DNA of 64,000 bases from Lepus europaeus (GCF_033115175.1 NC_084850.1:3347024-3411023), one strand, 5' to 3'. Shown: positions 44,047 through 53,366, counted from the stretch's first letter. The notes: generated by a model not told the origin, from the sequence alone. Translations and numbers: made by a program.

Positions 44047-44177
44047 CTGTATGCTGTTTCTTACTCCTTTGTCAGAGTGGCAATGCTCTATGCTCATCAT
44101 GCGCTCTGGAGCACACCTGTAGGTCCTGCGGGATCATTTACTCATCCTTGCCATGTTCACTCTGCTACAATGGAGGT

Positions 44178-44715
44178 CGGCACCCTTTCTCTGAAAAGGG
44201 TTACTTAGTAAATATTGTGGGCTTTGTGGATCTGTGATCTGTGCCGCACCTGCTCAACTGCACTGTGGCTACAAAGAAATTACAAGCAAAGTGGGGGGGG
44301 GGTGTCGGTGTTGTGATGCACTGGGTTAAGCCACCGCCTGCAACACCAGCATCCCGTAGGAGCACCGATTATAGAGTCCCGCTTGCTCCTCTTCCAATCC
44401 AGCTCCCTGCTAACCCACCTGGGAAGACAGCAATGATAGCTCAAGTGGTCGGGTGCTTACTACTCATGTGGGAGACCCAGATGAAGTTCCAGGCTCCTGG
44501 CCTCAGCTTGGCCGCACCCCTGCCATTGCAGCCATTTGGAGAGTGAACCACTGGATGGAAGATATTTCTGTCTCTCCCTCTCTAACTTTGCCTCTCAACT
44601 AAGTAAATAAAACTTTTTTTGGGGGGAAAACTCTTTATAAAAAAATATGTGCAAAGGCTGTAGCAACAGGTGAGTGAGCCAGATTTGGCCTGCAGGCTGT
44701 AATGTGTGAGCCAAT
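44178..44715 (+). mobile_element. hAT-type DNA transposon remnant, split by a CSINE
   Basis: AGGTCGGCACCCTTTCTCTG, ACTTAGTAAATATTGTGGGC, CAACTGCACTGTGGCTACAA left of the SINE and GAGTGAGCCAGATTTGGCCT right of it recall the common MER1-group (Charlie-related) element. Exact family not fixed. Confidence 0.65.
44304..44618 (+). mobile_element. CSINE, diverged, inside a DNA transposon
   Basis: GTGTCGGTGTTGTGATGCAC to TGCCTCTCAACTAAGTAAAT. Last SINE before the 4.6-kb SINE-free promoter zone. Confidence 0.88.
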
Positions 44716-44719
44716 CTTG

Positions 44720-45134
44720 ATCTAGAAGATAGTCTTAGTGCACATGACACTGTGGCAAGTACCTTCCTGGAAGGATGTAAGTGTTCCCACTGTATTTTTA
44801 CCACTGAGAGTTGGTTAGGCATCACTTTGTCCACTGCAAGTTGACTGAGATGGCCTCAAGTTAGATGCCGCACTTTCCTTGTCTCTCAGTGTAGACAGGA
44901 GTGTGTGTGTGAGGGCTCACTCATCAGTGTGAAGATGACAAATCTAGGGCCCTCCTGCTACCGATGGGTACCAGCAAGGCCACTGAGGGGGAGTGGATGG
45001 CTCAGGGCACCAGACTTACTGGAGAAGCCGGCTGCGTGTCCGCAGCCCCAGCCTGAATACGCAGGCACTTCCCAATCTCGCAGGGGTCCTTCTTTCTTTA
45101 GCTCCTGTAAGACTGACAGGTAGCGTGTCTCCTT
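44720..45134. other. Unassigned sequence
   Basis: No recognised feature in about 415 bases upstream of the CpG island shore. Confidence 0.45.
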
Positions 45135-45262
45135 CACGCTGTGCCAGGCTGCCTGCTTTCTACCCTCTCATTTGACCCTTAGTACAATCTGATGGGATCC
45201 AGCCAGGATTTGTAGCCCCTTTGGCTGCAAAGCCCAGTTTCTTAGCCATTAAGCTGCTGGGG
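45135..45262 (-). mobile_element. MIR, antisense, internally deleted
   Basis: CTCATTTGACCCTTAGTACA joins to CCAGGATTTGTAGCCCCTTT and TTCTTAGCCATTAAGCTGCT, matching the two ends of reversed MIR. Confidence 0.6.
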
Positions 45263-46299
45263 TTCCTAGTGATCCTCTCCCGGCTTTGCCACTCGGGAAG
45301 GCTACAATGTTTGGAAAAGGCCAGACACAGGACTTTAGGGTGTATTCAATAACTCCCAGCTATCTGTGATCATTCCTGAAGCGCCTCTCAGATAATCAGC
45401 ACAGGCAGGAAAATCGAGATCCATTTCTTACACGCTGTGGTGCTCTTGGGGCCCCCGGGACTCTGAGCAATAGATGGTAGCCACGCGGCACAGATTTTGG
45501 TTCTGTGTCTGGGCAACCTCTCCTGAACCCTCACTCTGTCTCTGCGGGCGGCAGGATCCGCGGCCGAACCCACACTGGGTAGGGGTGGTAGTAGCCACGA
45601 TCTAGGGAGGACGTGGCCCCCGGCGACTGGTACCGCATAAAGGCTGGATGCTGTCGCTCAGTCCCCAGGAAAGCAGCGGTGCCTTTTCTTTGTCCTCGAA
45701 AGCTGGCTGCAGTTGGGGATCTTCTGAGTGTCACGTCAAGGCTGCAGCGGGCATTTTCCTGTTCCGGGCAGTATCGGAATGCGATTGTTCTGGCCAGGGA
45801 GACAGATTCCGTCTCAGGGGTGCTCATGGGAAAGGACTGTGGCGCATCTGCCAACCGCCCAGCACGTTTTTCAGACCGGCTCTGCAGATGTGAGCTTGCA
45901 CTTTCGGCGCATTCATCAGCGCCTGGGGAGGACTGACCCCCTCCCTATCCCCACCTCGCCCCAGCCCGCGGCAGTGCTGCTCCGCCCCATCTCCAGACCA
46001 CCCGGGTCCCCCGCCCCAGCCCCAGCCCCAGCCCCAGGCCTCAGCCTCTTTTCCTTGATACGTGTCGCCGGTTGCCGACGCGGCCACTACGAAATTGGCC
46101 CTTTTCTGGAGTCTCCGGACAGGGTTCCAAGATAGTTTCCCGCATGGAATGGCGAGGGGGACTGCGCGGTGAACCCGCGGCTTCAGGTGTCCTAGGGAGT
46201 CGCCTTTCAGCGGGAGAACTCCAAGGCTAGAAGGGAGAGAGCCATGGCCAAGGTCACCGCGCTGCCAGGGCGCCACTCACTTTTGTGCCGCCCAGGGTT
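45263..46299. other. GC-rich shore upstream of the CpG island
   Basis: CpG density rises from about 45540. No exon is certain. A short ATG frame of 27 codons starts at 46244 in a favourable context and ends at TAG 46325-46327. It would be an upstream ORF only if transcription began that far upstream. Confidence 0.55.
46012..46038 (+). repeat. (GCCCCA)n microsatellite
   Basis: About four and a half copies of the hexamer, in the CpG island shore. Confidence 0.9.
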
Positions 46300-47060
46300 C
46301 GGGGAGGAGGAGTCGGGGCGACGGTAGAAATCAGCGCTTACTCTGGCCGCCGCCTCCCGCTCTCCAAGTGCTGGCGAGTCACTACTCTGGGCACTGGGGA
46401 CCCGCCTCTGACATTTGCGTCTCTAGGGCCGCGCCGGAAAGGGGTCTGAGGCCCACTCGCTGGTGCCCTAGGCGGGCCAGAAGCCCCAGCTCTCCGAGCG
46501 CCCCCAGACCCCGCCTTTCGCACACTAGTCCCGCCCCTCTTCCGTGCCCCGCCCGCAGACTGCGGACCCGCCCCCGGCCTCGCCCCCGCCGGGGCGCCCC
46601 CAGGCGCGGGTGCTCTCGCACCCCTTTCCCCCCGCCCTCTCTGGGCTGAGCCTCACACCCGCGCGCGCCGCCTGGGCGGGGCCCTGCGGTAGCAGCCGGG
46701 CTCCTCCTCCCGGCTTTTTCAGGATCTCCCCCTCTGACGTTCTGGCGCTGTGCTCCTCTGGGCCCCCTGTGCCTCCTCCCAGCCATGGTGGCCAGGCGCT
46801 CCGCGATCCTCGTGTGCCTCGCTTTCTCCTTGGTTACCCTGACCCAAAGAGGTAAGGCGGGCGGGGAGGGGGTGCGCAGGGACCCCACCCTGCGGGCCCA
46901 GGGTCGCTCTGCGCATGAGCGGCCCGGCCCCCCCGCCGAGCGATCTTGCGGCGGAGGCGGCAGTCGGACCGGTTGTGCCGAGCAAAGGGGTGGGGGTCCG
47001 ATCCCCGAGCGGGGACCCATCGTGCCACGGCCCGTGTACTAGGAGAGGACGAAGGGGACC
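46300..47060 (+). promoter_or_regulatory. CD99L2: CpG-island promoter of CD99L2
   Basis: Very GC- and CpG-rich, and free of interspersed repeats. GC boxes (Sp/KLF type) cluster on the minus strand at 46530-46537, 46546-46555, 46568-46577 and 46580-46598, and on the plus strand at 46674-46682 (GGGCGGGGC). No TATA box is seen at a fitting distance. There is no ATG between 46247 and 46784, which gives a clean leader for the start codon at 46785. The pattern is that of a TATA-less housekeeping-type promoter with dispersed starts. The transcription start itself cannot be placed from sequence, but the GC boxes suggest about 46600-46760. Confidence 0.85.
46785..46851 (+). CDS. CD99L2: CD99L2 exon 1 (signal peptide exon)
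   Basis: The exon encodes MVARRSAILVCLAFSLVTLTQR plus the first base of a glycine codon, then the donor GAG|GTAAGG. From memory of the human protein (MVAWRSAFLVCLAFSLATLV..), it matches at all but a few positions and breaks at the same codon phase (phase 1). CD99L2 is a type I membrane glycoprotein related to CD99 that acts at cell-cell contacts, notably in leukocyte passage through endothelium. This exon supplies the cleaved signal peptide: a basic start (ARR) and hydrophobic core SAILVCLAFSLVTL. The start codon has G at -3 and G at +4, a strong context. The remaining exons lie beyond the right edge; in human, intron 1 is long, which agrees with no second exon in the next 17 kb. The R at residue 4 replaces the human W. 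Confidence 0.9.
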
Positions 47061-48380
47061 CGTCCTGGGCTGCGCTACAAGCAGCAGGATGGTCCCTGTA
47101 AGATCCTGAACAAGCTGGTGTCACTGTTGGTGACAACAGCTGTCGCCAGGAGTTTACCTTACGGGAAAAGCTTGGAGACTACAGATATTTCCCAAATGTC
47201 CTGCGGGCCACATGCAGCAGAAGCACCTGGGAAACTTCCTGAGCAGATTCCTGCTGTGCTTGATCGGGATCGCGGTGGGGCTGGGTGTAGGGTGTGGCGG
47301 GGTGTAGGTCTAGGCGGTGCACTTCTGGGGGTGCTTGGACTGTCCGCTCTAGTTTGCGAGCCTTTGGTCGTATTTTGTCAAAGAGGAGGAGAGAGAAATT
47401 CCGCTGGACGGAGGGAGCAAGTGTCAGGCCCCGTGGTACTTCGAGTGTGCACCGGGGCCCAGCCGCACAGGCATAGCCCCGGAGGAGCTTGTTAGAAATG
47501 CCGCATGGGGCCCCCGCCCAGGAAGTCGTAGTCGCGTTCAACTTTCAGAATCATCTTCTTAGAATAAATGCAGTCTGTGCGTAAAAATAGGGTCTTCGAA
47601 ACGCGTTCCAGGAGAATCTTCTTACACTTATTTATATCCCGTCTGCATGTCAGAACAAGGGCTTACGGAGAACATGCTAATTGAGCTCTGACCAGCCTGA
47701 CAAGGAAGGCAAATCTAGTGAAAACCTGAGCTCGAACACACCAAAACTCGCTCCTGGTTCTACGGTATGAGATTTGGGTTGCCTGGAAGGAATGCTGGAA
47801 AACAGCGGCCACTATTAGCCCAGGCAGTTTTAGAAACAGTGCAAAGATATTTTTCACGTAGGCAGCCCTCCTGCAGTTGATACAAGGAGAGCCATCCAAC
47901 ACTGCACACGCGTGCGCACACACACACACACACCAGGCTCTGTGGTAGAGCCATCCAACACTGCACACGCGTGCGCGCACACACACACACCAGGCTCTGT
48001 GGTAGCAACTGATGACCATGCTGAGATGAACAAACTAAGACTGTCCTTGTGGAACTGAAGTCCTGGAGCAGACCAAAAAAAAAAAAAAAAAAGCACAGAC
48101 AACAAAGGCTGTGTAACCTATCATCCATGCTCTGAACAAAACCAAAGCAAGTCACAGGGGTGAAAGAGCTATTGAACTTTCTCTTATTTTTCCCCTGGAG
48201 AATAACATTTTTACTGTGTCTGCCATGCATTTGTGAAGAAAAGTATCCAGTAGCGCCTGGTTAACCTCAGGGGATGTGTTCCAAGACCTCCAGGGAAAGT
48301 CTGAAAGCATGGCTCATACTCAACCCCATGTATACTGTTTCTTGCTTTATGCCCCACCACGTTGGCACAGACAAGGGCTC
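47061..48380. other. Intron 1 sequence without interspersed repeats
   Basis: About 1.3 kb with no SINE or L1, apart from the tandem duplication at 47888-48003 and an A-run at 48074-48092. GC content falls from left to right. A NRF1-like GCGCATGAGC lies just upstream at 46911. Confidence 0.55.
47888..48003 (+). repeat. 59/57-bp tandem duplication with CA/CG core
   Basis: Two head-to-tail units, 47888-47946 and 47947-48003. Each starts AGAGCCATCCAACACTGC, continues with CACACGCGTGCGC and a (CA)n run, and ends CCAGGCTCTGTGGT. They differ by two bases of repeat length and an A/G change. The alternating purine-pyrimidine core could adopt Z-form DNA. Confidence 0.95.
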
Positions 48381-48383
48381 TTC

Positions 48384-48484
48384 AAAAAGTTCATGGAAAA
48401 TACATATGATGGCAAAACCATGCATGCGTTGCAAAATTTGCACCAAAATGCATAGCTTTTAATTTCATGTTCCATGAACTTTTT
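48384..48484. mobile_element. MITE-like element with perfect 15-bp inverted ends
   Basis: AAAAAGTTCATGGAA at 48384-48398 is the exact reverse complement of TTCCATGAACTTTTT at 48470-48484. The 101-base unit resembles short mariner-type MITEs. It matches the related element at 61366-61824 in the ends and in an internal TTTGCACC segment. Confidence 0.75.
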
Positions 48485-48984
48485 TTTTCCCTTGTAGTTC
48501 CAAAGTGAGTATCTTTCCATGTTCTATGACCTCACGCCTGCCTTGTGTCACTGTCATGAGCTTTGAGGCCATTATCAAGTGACTGAAGGGTTACTTGTAC
48601 ATAAACACTGTGGCACTGCAGTAGTGCCTTCATAAACAAAATGGCTACGGCGTGGGGAAGGTGGGGGAACACCCTGCACAAAGGGATGATTCACATGCTT
48701 GGCAGGACAGCAAGGCAGCAAGCGATTGCATCACCATACTTAGAAGGGTGCACGCTTTACAACTTAGGAGCTGTTTATTTTTGGACTTTTTCATTTCATA
48801 TTTGGAGACCTCAGTTGACCAGTGTTAACGAAACCATGGATAAGGTGGAATTACCATAATTGATTGACTTGCAGCCAATGACATGGCCATTCTGAAAGTG
48901 GAACATAAATGATTCGATCTTAGAATTTTATTGTTTCCAGTTAGACTAGCTCGTTTAGGGGACATGGAGGAGACCGAGAACCAG
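48485..48984. other. Unassigned intron sequence
   Basis: No recognised element in about 500 bases. Confidence 0.45.
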
Positions 48985-49115
48985 TGCACCCATTTCACAG
49001 ATGAGGAAAAGAGAGACACAGAGAGGTGAAGTAACTTGCTTCAGGTCACATGGGGATTAATGGGCAGACATGGGGTTGTGTGACTCCACAGTCACTGCCT
49101 TACTAGGCACAATGC
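48985..49115 (-). mobile_element. MIR, antisense
   Basis: CCCATTTCACAGATGAGGAA, AGAGAGGTGAAGTAACTTGC, TCAGGTCACATGGGGATTAA is the reversed MIR core. Confidence 0.85.
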
Positions 49116-49248
49116 CTCTCCATCTACAGCCTGCCCACTTTGCCAAGTGGTTGTGGGAATATGAGTCCCTTGAACCTCAGTTTGCTCATCCATATAGTGG
49201 CTAACAGTTCGCAAAGGTGCTCGAGGGAACCGGGCATGTGTCATTCTT

Positions 49249-49560
49249 GATTTAGTTGAAAGTCAGAGTTACACAGAGAGAGGAGAGACAGAGAGAGAAA
49301 GGTCTTCCATCCGCTGGTTCACTCCCCAATTGGCTGCAATGGCCAGGGCTGCGCCCATCTGAAGCCAGGAACTTGTAGTCTCCTCCCAGTCTCCCACATG
49401 GGTGCAGGGGCACAAGGACCTGTGCCATCCTCCACTGCTTTCCCAGGCCATAGCAGAGAGCTGGATTAGAAGTGGAGCAGTCGGGACTCGAACTGGCATC
49501 CATATGGGATGCCGGCACTACAGGCGGCGGCTTTACCCACTACGACACAAGTACCGGCCC
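49249..49560 (-). mobile_element. CSINE with exact 15-bp target-site duplication
   Basis: GATTTAGTTGAAAGTCAGAG, TCTTCCATCCGCTGGTTC, head end AAGTACCGGCCC. GCATGTGTCATTCTT is repeated at 49234-49248 and 49561-49575. First SINE downstream of the promoter. Confidence 0.95.
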
Positions 49561-49639
49561 GCATGTGTCATTCTTAGATTTGCACCCTTGCCACCAGCTA
49601 CTAGCTACTCAGTAGCATTCAGGCACCTCACAGGTTAGG

Positions 49640-49740
49640 GATCATCCTTGCCTTTCAGATGAGGCTACCCTGGTCACACAGTTAGAAAAGAGATAGAGCC
49701 AGAATTCCAACCAGATGAAACTGCTGCCCCGTAAGCCTTT
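49640..49740 (-). mobile_element. MIR-like remnant, antisense
   Basis: CCTTTCAGATGAGGCTACCC, GGTCACACAGTTAGAAAAGA, GAGCCAGAATTCCAACC follow reversed MIR, with gaps. Confidence 0.6.
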
Positions 49741-49761
49741 TTGTTTAAAATAAGAAATCTG

Positions 49762-50063
49762 GGGGCCAGTGTTGTGGCGCCCTGAGCTAAGCTGTCGCCT
49801 GCAGCAGTGACAGCCCATACCAGAGCACCGATTTGAGTCCAGGCTGCTCTGCTTCTAACGCAGCTGCTGCTAATGCACGCGGGGAGGCGGCAGAGGATGG
49901 CCCACGTGCTTGGGTCTCTCCAGCCACGTGGGAGACCCAAATAGCGCTCCAGCCCTCTGGGCTTCGGCCTGGTCCATCCCAGGCCATCATAGCCATTTAG
50001 GGAGTGAACCAGTGGATGGAAGATTGATCCCTATCTCTCTTTCTCTTACTCTGCTTTTCAAAT
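49762..50063 (+). mobile_element. CSINE, older, with short duplication
   Basis: GGGGCCAGTGTTGTGGCGCC to CTCTGCTTTTCAAAT. AGAAATCTG is present on both sides. Confidence 0.9.
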
Positions 50064-50072
50064 AGAAATCTG

Positions 50073-50736
50073 AACTGGAAGCCGGTTTGGTTTCAAGATA
50101 GGGACCTAGTTTTCTGGATCTTTTGTGCAAAATAAGCCAACAAGTAGATGTTTGCATTGGCGCTCTCTTCTGGGATGTGGGTGGTTTCAGTCTCTGTGTC
50201 TAACTGAAGAGACCTGAAGCAGTTGCTCAGGGAGGCGCCGGCTGGGAGCGGTGGGAGTGTGGTTCCAGCTAGCCTGCCTGCGAGCCACGATTCTCTTGGT
50301 CCTGGCCCTCCGTGTGGAGTGTGCCTGCCAAAGCCGGGCAGCATCTGGAAGCACGCAGAAGAGCATGGGGGCATGGTTCATGAAATGTCCGCGGCTTCTG
50401 GCCACGAGGGCCAGGCTTGAGGCTCCAGGAGTTTAAAGGTGGGGAGCAACCCATCCTTGTTCAAAGGGCAAGAACCCGTGGGTGTGATTCTGCAAACCCC
50501 TGTGCGGATGCACCTGGCGCCTGGCTGTGCCTGCAGACACGGGGAGTTGTTCTTGCGAGCAGCAAGAAGAAGGATGTGGTGGGATGGGGCGCGGTCCTCG
50601 TGAAGTCTCCGTTGCTGAAAGCCTGCCATGTGCCAGGCCTTGAAGAGTTGCTGCTGGGACCCATACTTCCTGCAGATGTCTGTAATGACACTTGGCACAC
50701 AGTCTTGAAAAGCGGTTGGGTGGCAGATCATTTCTC
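50073..50736. other. Unassigned intron sequence
   Basis: No recognised element. A weak L2-like phrase (GCCTGCCATGTGCCAGGCCT) occurs at about 50621. Confidence 0.4.
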
Positions 50737-51090
50737 CGTGGCTCAACAGGCTAATCCTCCACCTAGCGGTGCTGGCACACCGGGTTCTAGTCCTGGTCGG
50801 GGCGCCGGATTCTGTCCCGGCTGCCCCTCTTCCAGGCCAGCTCTCTGCTGTGGCCAGGGAGTGCAGTGGAGGATGGCCCAAGTGGTTGGGTCCTGCACCC
50901 CATGGGAGACCAGGATAAGCAACTGGCTCCTGCCTTTGGAACAGCGCAGTGCGCCAGCTGCAGCGCGCCAGCCGCAGTGGCCATTGGAGGGTGAACCAAT
51001 GGCAAAAGGAAGACCTTTCTCTCTGTCTCTCTCTCTCTCACTGTCCACTCTGCCTGTCAAAAAGTAAAAAACAAAAACAAAAACAAAAAA
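50737..51090 (+). mobile_element. Young CSINE, slightly 5'-truncated
   Basis: Starts at CGTGGCTCAACAGGCTAATC, so the first about 10 head bases are gone. Ends CTGCCTGTCAAAAAGTAAAA and an (AAAAAC)n tail. No clear target-site duplication seen. Confidence 0.93.
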
Positions 51091-51094
51091 CATG

Positions 51095-51190
51095 TGGTCC
51101 AGAGAGGTTTAGGAACTTACTAGAGATCATACTTAGTCTGCAAGCAGAACTGGATTTGAAGATTTGAACTCAGGTTTATCTGAATAACTG
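51095..51190 (-). mobile_element. MIR-like remnant, antisense
   Basis: CAGAGAGGTTTAGGAACTTA, GATTTGAAGATTTGAACTCA resemble reversed MIR. Confidence 0.5.
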
Positions 51191-51200
51191 AAGTAGAGAT

Positions 51201-51531
51201 CTTTTTTTAAAAAAAGATTTTATTTTATTTTAGAGGTAAAGTTACAAACAGTGAGAGAGACAGAGAGAAAGGTTTTCCTTCCATTGGTTTACTCCCCAAA
51301 TGGCTGCAATGGCTGGAGCTGCGCCGATTTGAAGCCAGGAGCCAGGTGCTTCCTCCCGGTCTCCCATGCGGGTGCAGGGCCCAAGGGTTTGAGCCGTCCT
51401 CTACTGCTTTTCCCAGACCACAGCAGAGAGCTGGACTGGAAGAGGAGCAGCCTGGACTAGAACCCGGTGCCCATATGGGATGCCGGCGCCAGAGGTGGAG
51501 GATTAACCAAGTGAGCCACGGTGCTGGCCCG
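51201..51531 (-). mobile_element. CSINE, antisense, intermediate type
   Basis: AAGATTTTATTTTATTTTAG, then body features of the young group (GCCAGGTGCTTCCTCCCGGT, AGAACCCGGTGCC), with an older-type CCCATATGGGATGCC. It looks transitional between the two CSINE groups. Confidence 0.92.
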
Positions 51532-51696
51532 TGAAGTAGGGATATTGAACGCTGATCCCTTCCAGCATCAGGCAGACTGTACATGTGGGAAGTGGCCAAG
51601 AACGATGAGCAGGCTGGAAAACTGCAAGTGCCTGCCCCTTTAAAGAGAGGTCCTGCTAACAGATGGAGCAGGCAAGCAAAAGAACTAGCCTGCCTG

Positions 51697-51890
51697 GCAC
51701 TGCTGGGACTCTGGGCGAGTTTCTTAACTGCTCATCGCCTCTGTTTCCTCATCTGTAAAATGGGAATAACACCATCTGTCTCATGGTTTGTACTAGGATT
51801 AAATGAGTGAAACATATAAAGTTAGCACAGTGCCTGGCTGAGTAAGCTCTGTGTTAGTGATTGTTCCTCATATTATCTAAGACATTCCAA
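51697..51890 (+). mobile_element. MIR
   Basis: GTTTCTTAACTGCTCATCGC, TCCTCATCTGTAAAATGGGA, AGCACAGTGCCTGGCTGAGT: the 3' two thirds of MIR. Confidence 0.88.
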
Positions 51891-52107
51891 GCCACACGTA
51901 AAAAATTGGTGATGCACAATTTCTATAAATCGTCCAGACTTGGCAGAGACAGAGACGGGTGGCTACCCGGGACTGGGAGAAGGGGGTGAGGAGTGACTGC
52001 TTAGTGGGTGGGGAGTTTGGGAGGGTAATGGAATGTCCTGGGACTAGAAAGAAGTGATGGTTACACAGCCTTGTGAATGTTCAAAAAACTGCTGAATATT
52101 ATACTTT

Positions 52108-52431
52108 ATCTTTTTAAGGTTTATTTATTTGCAAGGTGGAATTACAGAGAAAGGAGAGACACAGAGAAGATCTTTGATCTGCTGGCTCACTCCCCAAACG
52201 GCTGCAATGGCCAGGGCTGGGCCAGGCCAAAGCCAGGAGCCAGGAGTTTCTCCCGGGTCTCCCACGTGGGTGCAGGGGCCCAAGCACTTGAGCCATCTTC
52301 TACTGCTTTCCCAGGCCATAGCACAGAACTGGATCAGATGTGGAGCAGCTGGGACTCCAACCAGTGCCCATATGGGATGCTGGTGGCACTCACAGGTGGC
52401 TGCTTAACCCACCATGCTACAATGCTGGCCC
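52108..52431 (-). mobile_element. CSINE, full-length, antisense
   Basis: TTTTTAAGGTTTATTTATTT, TCTGCTGGCTCACTCCCC, CCCATATGGGATGCTGGTGG, head end TACAATGCTGGCCC. Confidence 0.93.
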
Positions 52432-52436
52432 TGAAT

Positions 52437-52766
52437 TTTAAAGATTTATTCATTTGAAATGCAGAGTTACAGAGAGGGAGAAGCAGGGGCAGGGAGAGAG
52501 AGAAATCTTCCACCACTGGTTCACTCCCCAAATGGCCTCAACAGCCAGGGCTGGGCCAGACTGAAGGCAGGAGCCAGGAGATTCTTCCAGGTCTCTCAAG
52601 TGGTGCAGGGACCCAAGGACTTGGGCCATCCTCTGTTGCTTTCCCAGGAGTACCAGCAGGGGGCTGGATTGGAAGTGGAGCAGCCGGGCGCAACTTGAAG
52701 TGGCACCCATATGGGATGTTGGTTTCACAGGCGGTGGTTTTACCCGCTATGCCACAATACTGGCTG
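52437..52766 (-). mobile_element. CSINE, full-length, antisense
   Basis: TTTTAAAGATTTATTCATTT, TCTTCCACCACTGGTTC, CCCATATGGGATGTTGGTTT, head end CACAATACTGGC. Confidence 0.93.
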
Positions 52767-52796
52767 TGAAGTTTACACTTTAAAAGGGTGAATTGC

Positions 52797-53158
52797 AGGG
52801 CCAGTGCTATGGTGCAGTGGGTTAAAACATCCCATATGGGTGCCAGTTTGAATCCTGGGTGCTCCAATTCTGATCCAGCTCCCTGCTAATGCACCTGGGA
52901 AAGTAGTGGAGGATGGCCCAAATGCTTGGGCCTCTGCACCTGCGTGGGAGATCTGGCACAAGCTCCTGGCTCCTGGCTTCAGCCTGGCCTAGCCCTGGTC
53001 ATGCAGCCATTTGGGGAGTGAACCAGTGGATAAAAGACTTTCTCTCTCTCTCTCCCTCTCTCTCTCTCCCTCACTCCCTCTCTCCCTCTCCCCCCCTCTC
53101 TATCTCCCTCTCTCTATAACTCTGCCTTTCACATAAATAAAATAAATATTTAAAAAAA
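52797..53158 (+). mobile_element. CSINE with long CT tail and target-site duplication
   Basis: GGGCCAGTGCTATGGTGCAG to CCTTTCACATAAATAAAATA. An internal deletion removes the segment before CATCCCATATGGG. The pyrimidine tract (CTCTCC units) spans about 53039-53117. GGTGAATTGC flanks both ends. Confidence 0.93.
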
Positions 53159-53169
53159 GGTGAATTGCG

Positions 53170-53366
53170 CTGGGAGGCAGTGGGTGATGATGCAAGCAGT
53201 TGAGCTCCTGCCAACCATGTGGAAGACCTGATTTGGGTTCCTGGCTCCTATCTTGGGCCTGGCTCAGTCCTGGCTGTTGCAGGCATTTGGGGAATGAATC
53301 AGTGGATGGGAACTAGTTCATTGTCACACACTCTCCCTGTGTCTTTCAGATAAATAAGTAAATGGG
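53170..53366 (+). mobile_element. Old CSINE fragment
   Basis: GGTTCCTGGCTCCTATCTTG, GGCATTTGGGGAATGAATCA, GTCTTTCAGATAAATAAGTA. The head is missing. Confidence 0.75.

Larger units (their letters stand above)
51930..52796 (+). mobile_element. L1M 3' end, sense, broken by SINEs
   Basis: ACTGGGAGAAGGGGGTGAGG, GTAATGGAATGTCCTGGGAC, GAAGTGATGGTTACACAGCC, then after two SINEs TTTACACTTTAAAAGGGTGA. Insertion joints TGAATATTATACTTTA and CTGAATTTTAAAG suggest a target duplication. Confidence 0.83.

Noticed and set aside
46244-46327. 27-codon ATG frame in a good start context as an alternative CD99L2 first exon
   Set aside because: It ends in a stop before any donor and no CD99L2-like residues are encoded. 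Retained only as a possible upstream ORF.
46382-47020. 212-codon minus-strand open frame across the CpG island
   Set aside because: Composed mostly of R, G, P and A from GC-rich antisense of the CD99L2 promoter and exon. No domain, and typical of CpG-island chance frames.
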